The notes beneath the pieces are model-generated. The model was given only the letters and a program-made list of their open reading frames with translations. It did not search any database and was not told where the DNA came from. The translations under genes and the position numbers were made by a program. A stretch of DNA of 64,000 nt from Bradyrhizobium sp. AUGA SZCCT0158 (GTDB taxonomy: Bacteria > Pseudomonadota > Alphaproteobacteria > Rhizobiales > Xanthobacteraceae), in contig NZ_JAFCME010000017.1 of NCBI RefSeq assembly GCF_018130065.1, forward strand, positions 62,001 to 126,000, given 5' to 3'. Shown piece by piece: positions 15,683 through 24,245 of the stretch. Positions within the stretch are counted from its first letter, which is position 1; each line of letters starts with the position of its first letter.

Positions 15683-15793
15683 CTAGTCCGTGGCTTCGGT
15701 AAACTCATTGAACCGATCTCTTGCTGGGGTCGTCCAACAAGCGTTCCACTTCAAACCGAGGCCGCCGGAGCGGGCCTCACGAAAGGATCGACT

Positions 15794-15961
15794 ATGAGCA
15801 CGACCAAAAAGCTGCGTAAGGACGACGTGATCGAGGTTCGCAAGCTGCACCTGGCAGCTGGCAGGCTCTCGAACGATGAACTCGCTATCGTGACGGGCGG
15901 CGGATCGATCCGCATCGTTTGCGATGACCATAAGGTGATTGGGACGCGCCCCACCAAATAA
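15794..15961 (+). CDS. double-glycine leader peptide 9, 55 aa
   Basis: ATG 15794 is preceded by AAAGGA; TAA at 15959-15961. The N-terminus is basic (MSTTKKLRKDDVIEVRKLHL), and the leader RLSNDELAIVTGG ends at residue 36. The core is short, 19 residues (GSIRIVCDDHKVIGTRPTK), with a single Cys. No GTGA-N6-TCAC palindrome was found upstream, so it may be regulated differently or be decaying. The frame on the opposite strand has no such leader and is disregarded. Confidence 0.75.
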   Translation: MSTTKKLRKDDVIEVRKLHLAAGRLSNDELAIVTGGGSIRIVCDDHKVIGTRPTK

Positions 15962-16216
15962 TTCGCCTTGCTACCACGCGCCGGGCCGAGCAGTATCGGC
16001 GCCGCGTTTCCACACGGCACCTCGCTCCCGGTTCGCCAGTTCGGTGGGCCGGGAGTTCTGGTCTGGCGAGGCCATTTTGTATTTTGCGGGATCGTGACCG
16101 GCGTCCTCGCCCCCAAACTTGACCGATATCACAGCCTCAGCACCACGTACGAGCGCCACGCAGAAGCCCCGCAGGGCCCGCCTTCGTTCCGCTCTCCGGT
16201 CAAATCTGCCAGCGCG

Positions 16217-16308
16217 GTAGGGCGGATTAGCCGAAGGCGTAATCCGCCGCCTTGGCTGAATCCGAAAAGCGGCGGATTACGCTTCGCTCCAATCCGCCCT
16301 ACGAGCTA
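16217..16308. repeat. REP-like element, copy 6 (long form)
   Basis: Begins GTAGGGCGGATTAGCCGAAG and ends CTCCAATCCGCCCTACGAGC, with an internal CCGCC/GGCGG pair. It lies between double-glycine gene 9 and the TIR-like gene. The rest of 15962-16324 shows nothing else. Confidence 0.85.
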
Positions 16309-16324
16309 CGGGCCTGGCCCGACG

Positions 16325-16957
16325 CTAAGCGTCGAGTGAGCGGAGCAAACGCCGGGCAACCTCCTCGGCACCGAGCGACCAATCGACGTAGACTCGATCG
16401 GCTAGAATTGGAGAGTACTCGTAAACATCCTTAGACGTAACATCGGCCCTTACAGGTAGAATCACTTGCTGATTCTCGAGTGCATCGTGGGAGATGAAAG
16501 CTTTGGGCCTTTCAAGTTGATTGCGTCGCTTCATATAAGCTTGGCTTCGTATCGTTACACGAACTCCATTTGCCGCAGACTCTTCAACAAGTTGCCTCTT
16601 AAGATCGTCGGGAGGGTCCCGCTCAGAGTAGATGAAAACTCGGCCTGCAAATTTGAGGTCTTTTCCGTCCACGAGTTCATCCGGCAATTCAGAAAACCCG
16701 ACGCTAACGCCCACGTCAGTAGTTGGAAGTTCGAGAATATCGTTGAGATTGTTCATCAAAATTGCTTCAGGAAATACTGCTCCTGGAAACTCGGGCGTGT
16801 AGAATGCTACGTATTTTGCGTTCGCGTCAAAGTTCAAGAGGAGGCGGGCGATCACCTCTATCTCAGTCCCGTCGACTGTACTCTTTAATGTCCACTTTTT
16901 TTCCAGTGAGAGGTCGCGCGAAAAATCTTTTGCGAAGTACTCAAATAGAGTGGCCAT
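16325..16957 (-). CDS. protein with C-terminal TIR domain carrying a large internal deletion, 210 aa
   Basis: The start is ATG 16957 with GGGGGA upstream; codons before it are REP sequence. Residues 1-150 form an unidentified alpha/beta region. Residues 153-158 (AFISHD) are the first strand of a bacterial TIR domain. Immediately afterwards residues 165-210 (VILPVRADVTSKDVYEYSPI, LADRV..., SLGAEEVARRLL) are the last strand and helix of the same domain. The ~70-80 residues normally between, including the catalytic Glu of NADase TIRs, are missing. I infer an in-frame deletion near 16465-16483 that left the N-terminal module readable. Base composition is more A+T-rich than the surroundings. Intact relatives are likely defence or signalling proteins. 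Confidence 0.65.
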   Translation of the reverse strand: MATLFEYFAKDFSRDLSLEKKWTLKSTVDGTEIEVIARLLLNFDANAKYVAFYTPEFPGAVFPEAILMNNLNDILELPTTDVGVSVGFSELPDELVDGKDLKFAGRVFIYSERDPPDDLKRQLVEESAANGVRVTIRSQAYMKRRNQLERPKAFISHDALENQQVILPVRADVTSKDVYEYSPILADRVYVDWSLGAEEVARRLLRSLDA

Positions 16958-16988
16958 TCGTTCCCCCAAGAAGAGAGAAAATCGAAAA

Positions 16989-17033
16989 CGGCGGATTACG
17001 CTTCGCTCCAATCCGCCCTACGAGCTACGAGCT
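16989..17033. repeat. REP-like element, copy 7 (right half)
   Basis: CGGCGGATTACGCTTCGCTC through CGCCCTACGAGCTACGAGCT. Only the right half of the long form is present, just upstream of the TIR-like gene. Confidence 0.75.
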
Positions 17034-17060
17034 TGCGTGACCAGCCGACGCAGTGCGCCC

Positions 17061-17747
17061 TTAGAAGTCGTCGGGATCGACGTATTGCCATTTCTCAAAT
17101 CGGGGGTTTCCTTCTTCCCAGAGTTTGTAAAGGTAACCCTCCCAGAGCACAAAAACACTTTTGAACTTGGCTCGTGCCGCAGCGGTGTGATCCCGAAGAA
17201 TGGGCAAGCCTTCTTCTATAAAGGCGCCGTAACACCCAAGATTAACGTAGATCGCCAGGCTAACGCCGGGCGGGTATTCCTTTTTCAGCTTCCTGGAGAC
17301 TACTCGATCGAGGGCCGCTGGAATGGCCTCAAATCTCCTTCGCCAATTCTCGACGGGGTCCATCCGCGGATGAGGATCGTCCGGCTCGTCGCCGCGTCGT
17401 CGCCCTTCCATGTCTGCTTCGGTGGCTTCGAATTGTAGGGTCTGTCCGTCGACTTGAATTTCGAAATCTGGACGTGGGGAGGTGACCAATCTCACCATAT
17501 CCGATTGCAGTGCACAGGCGACGCGGCTTGCAATCCAAGCGTCGCGCAAGAAAGCGAGGCCACCTTGACGGAAGAATGTGCCTCGAGGAATGCTGCGAGC
17601 GATCTGGTCAATACGGGTACGGAAGACTTCGCTCGCAGCCCACTCTGAAAGTTCAGTCTTCCACGCGACGAGACTATCTTTGGGAATACGAATGACGGGA
17701 GCAGCATTCGTCCCGTTTGGGATTTCGGCCTCGAGTGCTTTTGCCAT
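17061..17747 (-). CDS. hypothetical protein, possible PD-(D/E)XK-like fold, 228 aa
   Basis: The start is taken at ATG 17747; a TTG at 17771 would add eight residues. The middle holds RPDFEIQVDGQTLQFEATEA, an Asp ... Glu spacing on neighbouring strands that resembles restriction-endonuclease-like cores, followed by an acidic DEPDDPHPRMDP loop and a long helical part. The C-terminus (FKSVFVLWEGYLYKLWEEGN) is aromatic. No ATPase or methylase partner is present. Like the TIR-like gene it is A+T-richer than its neighbours, suggesting acquisition. The nuclease idea rests on one motif and is tentative. Confidence 0.55.
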   Translation of the reverse strand: MAKALEAEIPNGTNAAPVIRIPKDSLVAWKTELSEWAASEVFRTRIDQIARSIPRGTFFRQGGLAFLRDAWIASRVACALQSDMVRLVTSPRPDFEIQVDGQTLQFEATEADMEGRRRGDEPDDPHPRMDPVENWRRRFEAIPAALDRVVSRKLKKEYPPGVSLAIYVNLGCYGAFIEEGLPILRDHTAAARAKFKSVFVLWEGYLYKLWEEGNPRFEKWQYVDPDDF

Positions 17748-17775
17748 CTGGAGACTTAGTCCTTGAATCAAGGAA

Positions 17776-17799
17776 AAGGCCGCCCTTTCGAGCGGCCTT
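17776..17799 (-). terminator. terminator of nrdJ
   Basis: Stem AAGGCCGC/GCGGCCTT with an eight-base loop, followed on the minus strand by TTCC. It lies between the nrdJ stop and the next minus-strand gene. Confidence 0.6.
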
Positions 17800-17823
17800 G
17801 CCGTTTCGTCTATAGATTAGTGC

Positions 17824-20800
17824 TCACGAACACCCCGTCGTACTCCCACACGTATCGCACTTCATGCAGGTCCCGTTGCGGACGAGCGTGAAGTTGCCGC
17901 ACTCCGAGCACATCTCGCCTTCGTAGCCGCGTGCCTTGGCCTCCGCACGGCGTTCGGCTTTGGTTACGGTGGGCTGGGCGGCCTGGGCTGCGCCGGCCTT
18001 GCTCCATTGCAGGGCTTCCAGCTTTTCCGTCGGGGACAGATCGTGCTGGGCTTCCTGCTTCAGCGCGACCGCGCCTTCGACGGCATCGGCGGCGCGGGAG
18101 GTGGCGCCGTGGGCGGCGAGCGAGGTGACGCGGGAGCCGCCTGTCGGCGCCTGGTCGGAGCCGGAGGAGACGGCGGTCGAGCCGCCGCGCATCACAACCA
18201 GATTATCCGTGCGCGAGCGGGTGAGGCCCTTGGACAGATACTTGGTCGCCTGCTGGCCGTGATCGGCCGGCTCCTTGCCTTCCTCGACGCCCTTGCCGAG
18301 CGCGTCGAAATTCGACTCGGTGGGATCGACATGGGCGAGGTCGAAGCGGCTCATGTAGCTGACCGCAAGCTCCCGGAACACGTAGTCGAGGATCGAGGTC
18401 GCGTACTTGATGCTGTCGTTGCCCTGCACGGGACCCGCCGGCTCGAAGCGGGTGAAGGTGAAGGCGTCGACATATTCTTCCAGCGGCACGCCATATTGCA
18501 GGCCGAGCGAGACCGCGATCGCGAAGTTGTTGATGAAGGAGCGCAGCGCCGCGCCTTCCTTGTGCATGTCGATGAAGATCTCGCCGATCCGGCCGTCGTC
18601 ATATTCGCCGGTGCGCAGATAGACCTTGTGGCCGCCGACGACCGCCTTCTGGGTGTAGCCCTTGCGGCGGTCCGGCATCTTCTCGCGCTCGCGCATCACG
18701 ACGATACGCTCGACCAGCTTCTCGACGATCTTTTCCGAGACCTGCGCGGTGCGCGCGGCCATCGGCTTCTCGTAGAGCGCCTCCACCGCATCATCCTCGT
18801 CGTCATCATCTGAGATGAGCTGCGAGTTCAGCGGCTGCGACAGCTTTGAGCCGTCGCGGTAGAGCGCGTTGGCCTTCAGCGCCAGTTTCCAGGACAGCAA
18901 ATACGCCGACTTGCAATCCTCGACGGTGGCGTCGTTCGGCATGTTGATGGTTTTTGAGATCGCACCCGAGATGAAGGGCTGCGAGGCCGCCATCATGCGG
19001 ATGTGGCTCTCCACCGACAGATAGCGCTTGCCGATTTTGCCGCAGGGGTTGGCGCAGTCAAACACCGCATAATGTTCTGCCTTCAGATGCGGTGCGCCTT
19101 CCACCGTCATCGCGCCGCAGATGTGCACGTTGGCGGCTTCGATTTCACGCTTGGTGAAGCCGACGGCGGCGAGCAGGTCAAAGCCGGGGGCGGCGATCAC
19201 TTCCGGCGCGAGCTTCAGCGTCTCGCGCAGGAATTCTTCGCCAAAAGTCCACTTGTTGAAGGCGAACTTGATGTCGAAGGCGGTCGGCAGCGCGGCTTCC
19301 ACTTTTGCAAGAGCTTCGTCGGTAAAACCCTTGGCCTTCAGGGTGGAGACGTTGACGCCGGGCGAATTGGAGAGCGAGCCGTGGCCGACGGCGTAGGCCT
19401 CGATCTCGGCGATATCAGCTTCGCGGTAACCGAGCGTGCGCAGCGCCACGGGGACGGCCTGGTTGATGATCTTCCAGTAGCCGCCGCCGGCGAGCTTCTT
19501 GAATTTCACCAGCGCGAAATCAGGCTCGATGCCGGTGGTGTCGCAATCCATCACGAGGCCGATGGTGCCGGTCGGCGCCACCACTGTGGTCTGCGCGTTG
19601 CGGTAGCCATGGGCTTCGCCCAGTTGCAGCGCGAGGTCCCAGGCGGCCTTGGCGTGCTCGACGATGTCGGTCTGCGGCACGCTGGCGTAATCCAGCGGCA
19701 CCGGGTTGACCGCGAGCGCCTCGTAGCCGCGGCTTTCACCATGGGCGGCGCGGCGGTGGTTGCGGATCACGCGCAGCATGTGGGCTGCGTTCTTCTTATA
19801 GCCGGGGAAGGGGCCGAGCTCCTTGGCCATCTCGGCCGAGGTCGCATAGGACACGCCGGTCATGATCGCGGTCAGCGCGCCGCACAGCGCGCGGCCTTCC
19901 TTCGAGTCATAGGGCAGGCCCATGGTCATCAAGAGGCCGCCGATGTTGGCAAAGCCGAGGCCCAGCGTGCGGAACTCGTAGGAGAGTTCGGCGATCGCTT
20001 TTGAGGGGAACTGCGCCATCATCACGGAGATTTCCAGGACGACGGTCCAGAGCCGGCACAGGTGCTCATACGCCTCGACGTCGAAGCGTTTTGTCGTCGT
20101 CGAGTAGAACGTGATCAGGTTCGCGGACGCCAGATTGCAGGCGGTGTCGTCCAGGAACATGTATTCCGAGCACGGATTGGAGGCGCGGATGTCGCCGGAC
20201 GCCTTGCAGGTGTGCCAGTCGTTCATGGTGGTGTTGAAGTGCAGGCCGGGATCGGCCGACGCCCAGGCGGCGTGACCGATTTTCTCCCAGAGATCCCGGG
20301 CCTTCAGCGTCTTCGTCACCTTCTTGCTGGTGCGGCCGATCAGATTCCAGTCGCCGTCGGTCTCAACCGCGCGCAGGAAATCGTCCTTTAGCGAGACCGA
20401 GTTGTTGGAGTTCTGGCCGGATACCGTGAGGTAGGCTTCTGAATCCCAGTCGGTGTCGTAGGTCGGGAAGTCGATGTCCTTGTAGCCCTGCTTGGCGAAC
20501 TGGATCACGCGCTTGATGACGTTGTCGGACACCAGCGCGCGGCGCGCGAGCTTGATCTCGCGGCGGAGGGCAGGGTTCTTCTCGGGATCGAAGCAGTCGT
20601 CGCCGGAGCCTTCGCAATTGACGCAGGCCTTGAGCACGGCTTTCAGGTGCTTCTGGTTGATCTTGGAGCCGGTGACGAGCGCCGCGACCTTCTGTTCCTC
20701 CTTCACCTTCCAGTCGATATAGGTCTCGATATCAGGATGGTCGGCGTCGACCACGACCATCTTGGCCGCGCGGCGCGTGGTGCCGCCGGACTTGATCGCG

Positions 20801-21597
20801 CCCGCCGCGCGGTCGCCGATCTTGAGGAAGCTCATCAGGCCGCTTGAGCGGCCGCCGCCGGACAGGCGCTCGCCTTCGCCGCGCAAACGCGAGAAGTTCG
20901 AGCCGGTGCCGGAGCCGTATTTGAACAGGCGGGCTTCGCGGACCCAGAGGTCCATGATACCGCCCTCGTTGACGAGGTCGTCATCGACGCCCTGGATGAA
21001 GCAGGCGTGCGGCTGCGGGTGCTCGTAGGCCGACTTCGATTTTGTCAGTTTGCCGGTTTTCCAGTCGACATAGTAGTGGCCCTGGCCGGGGCCATCGACG
21101 CCGTAGGCCCAATGCAAACCGGTGTTGAACCACTGCGGGGAATTCGGCGCGACCATCTGCTTGGCCAGCATGAAGCGCAGCTCGTCGAAGAACGCTTGCG
21201 CGTCTTCTTCGCTCGAGAAGTAGCTGCCCTTCCAGCCCCAATAGGTCCAGCAGCCGGCGAGGCGGTCGAACACCTGCTTTGCCGAGAGTTCGCTGACGAA
21301 GCGCTCGTTCTCAGGCAGCAGGGCCAAGGCCTCGGTGTCGGGCACCGAGCGCCACAGCCACGACGGCACAGTCTCTTCCTCGACCTTCTTCAGGCGTGCG
21401 GCGACGCCGGCCTTGCGGAAATATTTTTGCGCGAGGACGTCGGAGGCGACCTGCGACCAGAACTGCGGCACCTCGACATTTTCCAGCCGGAACACGATCG
21501 AACCATCGGGATTGCGAATCTCCGATGTCGTTAATCTGAAATCAATCCCTGCGTAGGGTGACTGGCCTTGAGTCGTGTTGCGCCGTTCGATTCGCAT
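17824..21597 (-). CDS. nrdJ: adenosylcobalamin-dependent (class II) ribonucleotide reductase
   Basis: A 1257-residue protein, the size of the long class II reductases of rhizobia. Motifs in order: NSPQWFNTGLHWAYG and HACFIQGVDDDLVNEGGIMD (~residues 155-215), GSGTGSNFSRLRG, ASNPCSEYMFLDDTACNLAS (active-site loop), VVAPTGTIGLVMDCDTTGIE, and a C-terminal zinc-ribbon-like cysteine cluster (MCSECGNFTLVRNGTCMKCD). Role: reduces ribonucleotides to deoxyribonucleotides using a B12-derived radical, independent of oxygen. The start is ATG 21597. I looked for a B12 box upstream and found none. It is single-gene, with a hairpin after the stop. Confidence 0.95.
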   Translation of the reverse strand: MRIERRNTTQGQSPYAGIDFRLTTSEIRNPDGSIVFRLENVEVPQFWSQVASDVLAQKYFRKAGVAARLKKVEEETVPSWLWRSVPDTEALALLPENERFVSELSAKQVFDRLAGCWTYWGWKGSYFSSEEDAQAFFDELRFMLAKQMVAPNSPQWFNTGLHWAYGVDGPGQGHYYVDWKTGKLTKSKSAYEHPQPHACFIQGVDDDLVNEGGIMDLWVREARLFKYGSGTGSNFSRLRGEGERLSGGGRSSGLMSFLKIGDRAAGAIKSGGTTRRAAKMVVVDADHPDIETYIDWKVKEEQKVAALVTGSKINQKHLKAVLKACVNCEGSGDDCFDPEKNPALRREIKLARRALVSDNVIKRVIQFAKQGYKDIDFPTYDTDWDSEAYLTVSGQNSNNSVSLKDDFLRAVETDGDWNLIGRTSKKVTKTLKARDLWEKIGHAAWASADPGLHFNTTMNDWHTCKASGDIRASNPCSEYMFLDDTACNLASANLITFYSTTTKRFDVEAYEHLCRLWTVVLEISVMMAQFPSKAIAELSYEFRTLGLGFANIGGLLMTMGLPYDSKEGRALCGALTAIMTGVSYATSAEMAKELGPFPGYKKNAAHMLRVIRNHRRAAHGESRGYEALAVNPVPLDYASVPQTDIVEHAKAAWDLALQLGEAHGYRNAQTTVVAPTGTIGLVMDCDTTGIEPDFALVKFKKLAGGGYWKIINQAVPVALRTLGYREADIAEIEAYAVGHGSLSNSPGVNVSTLKAKGFTDEALAKVEAALPTAFDIKFAFNKWTFGEEFLRETLKLAPEVIAAPGFDLLAAVGFTKREIEAANVHICGAMTVEGAPHLKAEHYAVFDCANPCGKIGKRYLSVESHIRMMAASQPFISGAISKTINMPNDATVEDCKSAYLLSWKLALKANALYRDGSKLSQPLNSQLISDDDDEDDAVEALYEKPMAARTAQVSEKIVEKLVERIVVMREREKMPDRRKGYTQKAVVGGHKVYLRTGEYDDGRIGEIFIDMHKEGAALRSFINNFAIAVSLGLQYGVPLEEYVDAFTFTRFEPAGPVQGNDSIKYATSILDYVFRELAVSYMSRFDLAHVDPTESNFDALGKGVEEGKEPADHGQQATKYLSKGLTRSRTDNLVVMRGGSTAVSSGSDQAPTGGSRVTSLAAHGATSRAADAVEGAVALKQEAQHDLSPTEKLEALQWSKAGAAQAAQPTVTKAERRAEAKARGYEGEMCSECGNFTLVRNGTCMKCDTCGSTTGCS

Positions 21598-22405
21598 GGT
21601 CGTGCCCCGTCTTCTTCTGACCGGTCCGCTCTACCGCGGGTTCCGGAATGTTATCCTTGAGCGGACCTCCCGAACCATGGCTGCCGTCGGGACTATAAGA
21701 ATAGCCCGGGCAACCCTGATCCCTTGATCCGCAGCTCAACCGGTGAACCCGGTCTGTCTCTCTGGCACTTCCTGCCGGGCCCGATCCGGGCCTTCCAGGT
21801 CATGCAATCAACGCCCCAATGCTCCACTTACCGCGTCACTTTGGGCCTGTTCCGGCCCGTTTTTTCACGCCCCGAACTGCCCGGTTTTTGAGGGCAGAAA
21901 GTCCTCACCCGCAGCCCTAACCGGCGGGCGGAGTGGTCGTTTCGGAACCCATTTGGGATGACCGGCGGGGACCCAAAACACACTCGCGCCGAACAGGAAG
22001 AAAGCTAGGCCAAGTCCGTTGCGCCCGTCAAGGACTAGTACGAGTTCCTGAATCAAATACTAAATATGGTGGAAAGAGGGGGATAACAGGGGGTGATCGC
22101 GCGCCTGTGATCGGCCCAAGTATCAGTGAGTCCTCACAGATTCGACAAGGAAAAAAAATGTTCAGGGCCTGTGGAGCGAAGGCTTCTCCCGGCTGTTCAC
22201 AGGGCAAGTATTTATTCTCCTCTTCCGGGCCTTCCGGGATTGCGCTCCTGAGACTCACGTAAGGCTACGGAGAACTCCACCCTGACATGCCGGGGAGCCG
22301 GTGGTCGCGGGCCCCGATAAGGGCCAAAGTCGCCGCGATTCCTCCGGCTGATTCTCGAGCCGATTCTCTTTTCACCGATTCCTTTTCGGTCCCTGCCGGT
22401 CGTCC
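21598..22405. other. 808-bp intergenic region upstream of nrdJ and the EamA gene
   Basis: The two flanking genes diverge, so both promoters lie here. A hairpin GGGCC-TGTTCC-GGCCC followed by six T (about 21843-21866, plus strand) looks like a terminator without an obvious upstream gene, possibly of a small RNA. A short minus-strand frame at 21865-22056 encodes a hydrophobic start (GLGLAFFLFGASVFWVPAG) but begins only with TTG and has no clear ribosome site. No B12 riboswitch box was recognised. Confidence 0.4.
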
Positions 22406-23305
22406 ATGACAGAGCTTGTGCCACCAGCCGCGCGTGCGCGTATCGCACCCGCCGGCCTCATGTTCCTCGCCATCACCTCGGTGGGCTGGGGCTTTAACTG
22501 GCCGGTCACAAAATTCCTGCTCGGCGAACTGCCGCCGCTGACCCTGCGCGGCGTCACCGGCGTGATCGGGGCCTTGCTGCTGGCGGCGCTGGCGCTGTTG
22601 CGGGGGCAGACGCTGCGGGTCGACCGGGCGCTGTGGCCGCGGCTGATGCTGGCCGCAACGCTCAACGTCACCGGCTGGATGGTGCTGATGGGGCTGGCGC
22701 TGCTGTGGCTGCCGGCCAGCGAAACCGCGCTGATCGCCTACACCATGCCGGTTTGGGCCTCGCTGTTGGCCTGGCCGGTGCTGGGCGAGCGGCCGACTTT
22801 ATTGCGCACGGTCTCGCTGGTGATGGCGTTCGCAGGTTTAGCGGCCATCATGGGCGGCAATGGCGTGACGGCCTCTGCCGCCAAACTGCCGGGGATATTG
22901 ATGGCGCTGGCCGGCTCGATCGGCTTTGCGCTCGGCACCGTGCTGGCCAAGAAACTGCCGCTCGACATGCCGCCGATCCCGGCCGCCGCCTGGCAGATCG
23001 GGCTCGGCTGTTTTCCGGTCGCCATCGTCGGCCTCGCAATCGAGACCACGGATCTGGGCAAGGTCAGCCAGATCGGCTGGTGGCTCTTGATCTATTCCAC
23101 CGTGATCCAGTTCTGCATCGCCTATGTGAGCTGGTTTGCCGCGTTGTCGCGGCTGCCGGCCTCGGTCGCCGCGATCGGCACCATGGCGGTGCCGGTCATC
23201 GGCGTGGTGGCCTCGGCCGCAGCCCTGGGCGAGCCGCTGGGCCCGGTCCAGATCGTGGCGCTGCTGTTCACGCTGGCGGGCGTCGTGCTGGCGACGCGGT
23301 CGTGA
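22406..23305 (+). CDS. EamA/DMT-family transporter
   Basis: A 299-residue integral membrane protein with about ten hydrophobic segments and the two-fold EamA repeat: first repeat from ITSVGWGFNWPVTKFLLGEL, with a Pro-Glu motif in LAWPVLGERPTL; second from SIGFALGTVLAKKLP, ending in the VIGVVASAAALGEPLGPVQI segment. Family role: export of metabolites or amino acids; substrate unknown. It is clearly paralogous to the gene at 33940-34836. Start ATG 22406. It ends 28 bp from the convergent DUF2189 gene. Confidence 0.88.
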   Translation: MTELVPPAARARIAPAGLMFLAITSVGWGFNWPVTKFLLGELPPLTLRGVTGVIGALLLAALALLRGQTLRVDRALWPRLMLAATLNVTGWMVLMGLALLWLPASETALIAYTMPVWASLLAWPVLGERPTLLRTVSLVMAFAGLAAIMGGNGVTASAAKLPGILMALAGSIGFALGTVLAKKLPLDMPPIPAAAWQIGLGCFPVAIVGLAIETTDLGKVSQIGWWLLIYSTVIQFCIAYVSWFAALSRLPASVAAIGTMAVPVIGVVASAAALGEPLGPVQIVALLFTLAGVVLATRS

Positions 23306-23333
23306 CGGCTTAGCAGCCTCGTATCACTTGCGC

Positions 23334-24245
23334 TTACTTCTCGCGGCTCCACGGAAACAGATTGGCCGGGAAATCCGCGGCGTAGCGGTGTCCTTTGCGC
23401 AAATGGGGTTCTTCCTCCTGTGGGGGATTGGGGTCCGGCTCCACCACTTTCCGGTACAGATGCCAGGTGGCATGACCGAGCACCGGCAGAACGACGGCCA
23501 GGCCAACGAACAGCGGTAGCGAACCGATCACCAGCAGCGCCGCGACGATCAGCCCCCACGCGGCCATCGCAACCGGATTTTTCATCACCGCCCAGATCGA
23601 GGTCCGGATCGCGTCTATCGCCGTCGCATGCCGGTCAAGCATCAATGGAAACGACACGACACTGACGCACAGTGCCACGACCGCGAACAGAAAACCGACG
23701 CCGCAGCCAACGATGATGAGCGACCATCCTTCCGGCGTCGTCAGCACGCGCGTTGCGAAGTCAGGGATGCTCGCAGCCGGAGCATGGCCGAAGATTGAAA
23801 CGTAGATGGCGTTCGCTACGCCGATCCAGGCTCCGAACAGGACGAGCAGGAGCACGCCGAGTTCGATCATGGCGCCGAAAGCCGGCGCGCGCAGCACGTG
23901 AAGCGCTTTCGATACGTCGACTTCCTCGCCGCGCTCGCGGCGGCGGCTGAGCTCGTAGAGGCCAATCGCTGCAAAGGGTCCGAGCAGGGCAAACCCGGCT
24001 GCCAGCGGAAACAGCAGTGGCAGTACCGAATAGCCAAGCACCATCCTGAACAGGGCAATACCGAGAACGGGATAGATCACGCACACGACAACCGCGTGGC
24101 TTGGCATTGCCTTGAAGTCTTCCCAGCCCAGGCGCAGCGCCTCGTGCAGGTCGGACAGTCCGATTTTGCGAATCGGATATGTGGCGGCGTCGCCGAATAC
24201 GTGCCGTCCAACTTTTGCGATGTTGTCGGAATACATGGTGGCCAT
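23334..24245 (-). CDS. DUF2189 family integral membrane protein
   Basis: Start ATG 24245 with GGGAGGTG seven bases upstream; the open frame upstream has no ribosome site. A 303-residue protein with about six transmembrane segments. After YPIRKIGLSDLHEALRLGWE comes the DUF2189 pattern: DFKAMPSHAVVVCVIYPVLG, a second hairpin of helices, ELSRRRERGEE facing the cytoplasm, and PVLGHATWHLYRKVVEPD near the end. The family is common in alphaproteobacteria next to respiratory genes. Here it diverges from coxMNOP. Its function is unknown. Confidence 0.8.
   Translation of the reverse strand: MATMYSDNIAKVGRHVFGDAATYPIRKIGLSDLHEALRLGWEDFKAMPSHAVVVCVIYPVLGIALFRMVLGYSVLPLLFPLAAGFALLGPFAAIGLYELSRRRERGEEVDVSKALHVLRAPAFGAMIELGVLLLVLFGAWIGVANAIYVSIFGHAPAASIPDFATRVLTTPEGWSLIIVGCGVGFLFAVVALCVSVVSFPLMLDRHATAIDAIRTSIWAVMKNPVAMAAWGLIVAALLVIGSLPLFVGLAVVLPVLGHATWHLYRKVVEPDPNPPQEEEPHLRKGHRYAADFPANLFPWSREK

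Noticed and set aside
16958..17011. N-terminal extension MERSVIRRF of the TIR-like gene
   Set aside because: These codons are the REP-like element read through; the ATG at 16957 has its own ribosome site.
3758..17033. CRISPR array from the recurring repeats
   Set aside because: The repeats are palindromic, irregularly spaced over kilobases and of different lengths; there are no uniform spacers and no cas genes.
21598..22405. Cobalamin riboswitch before nrdJ
   Set aside because: No B12-box sequence was recognised on the minus strand; only a computed structure search could revive the idea.
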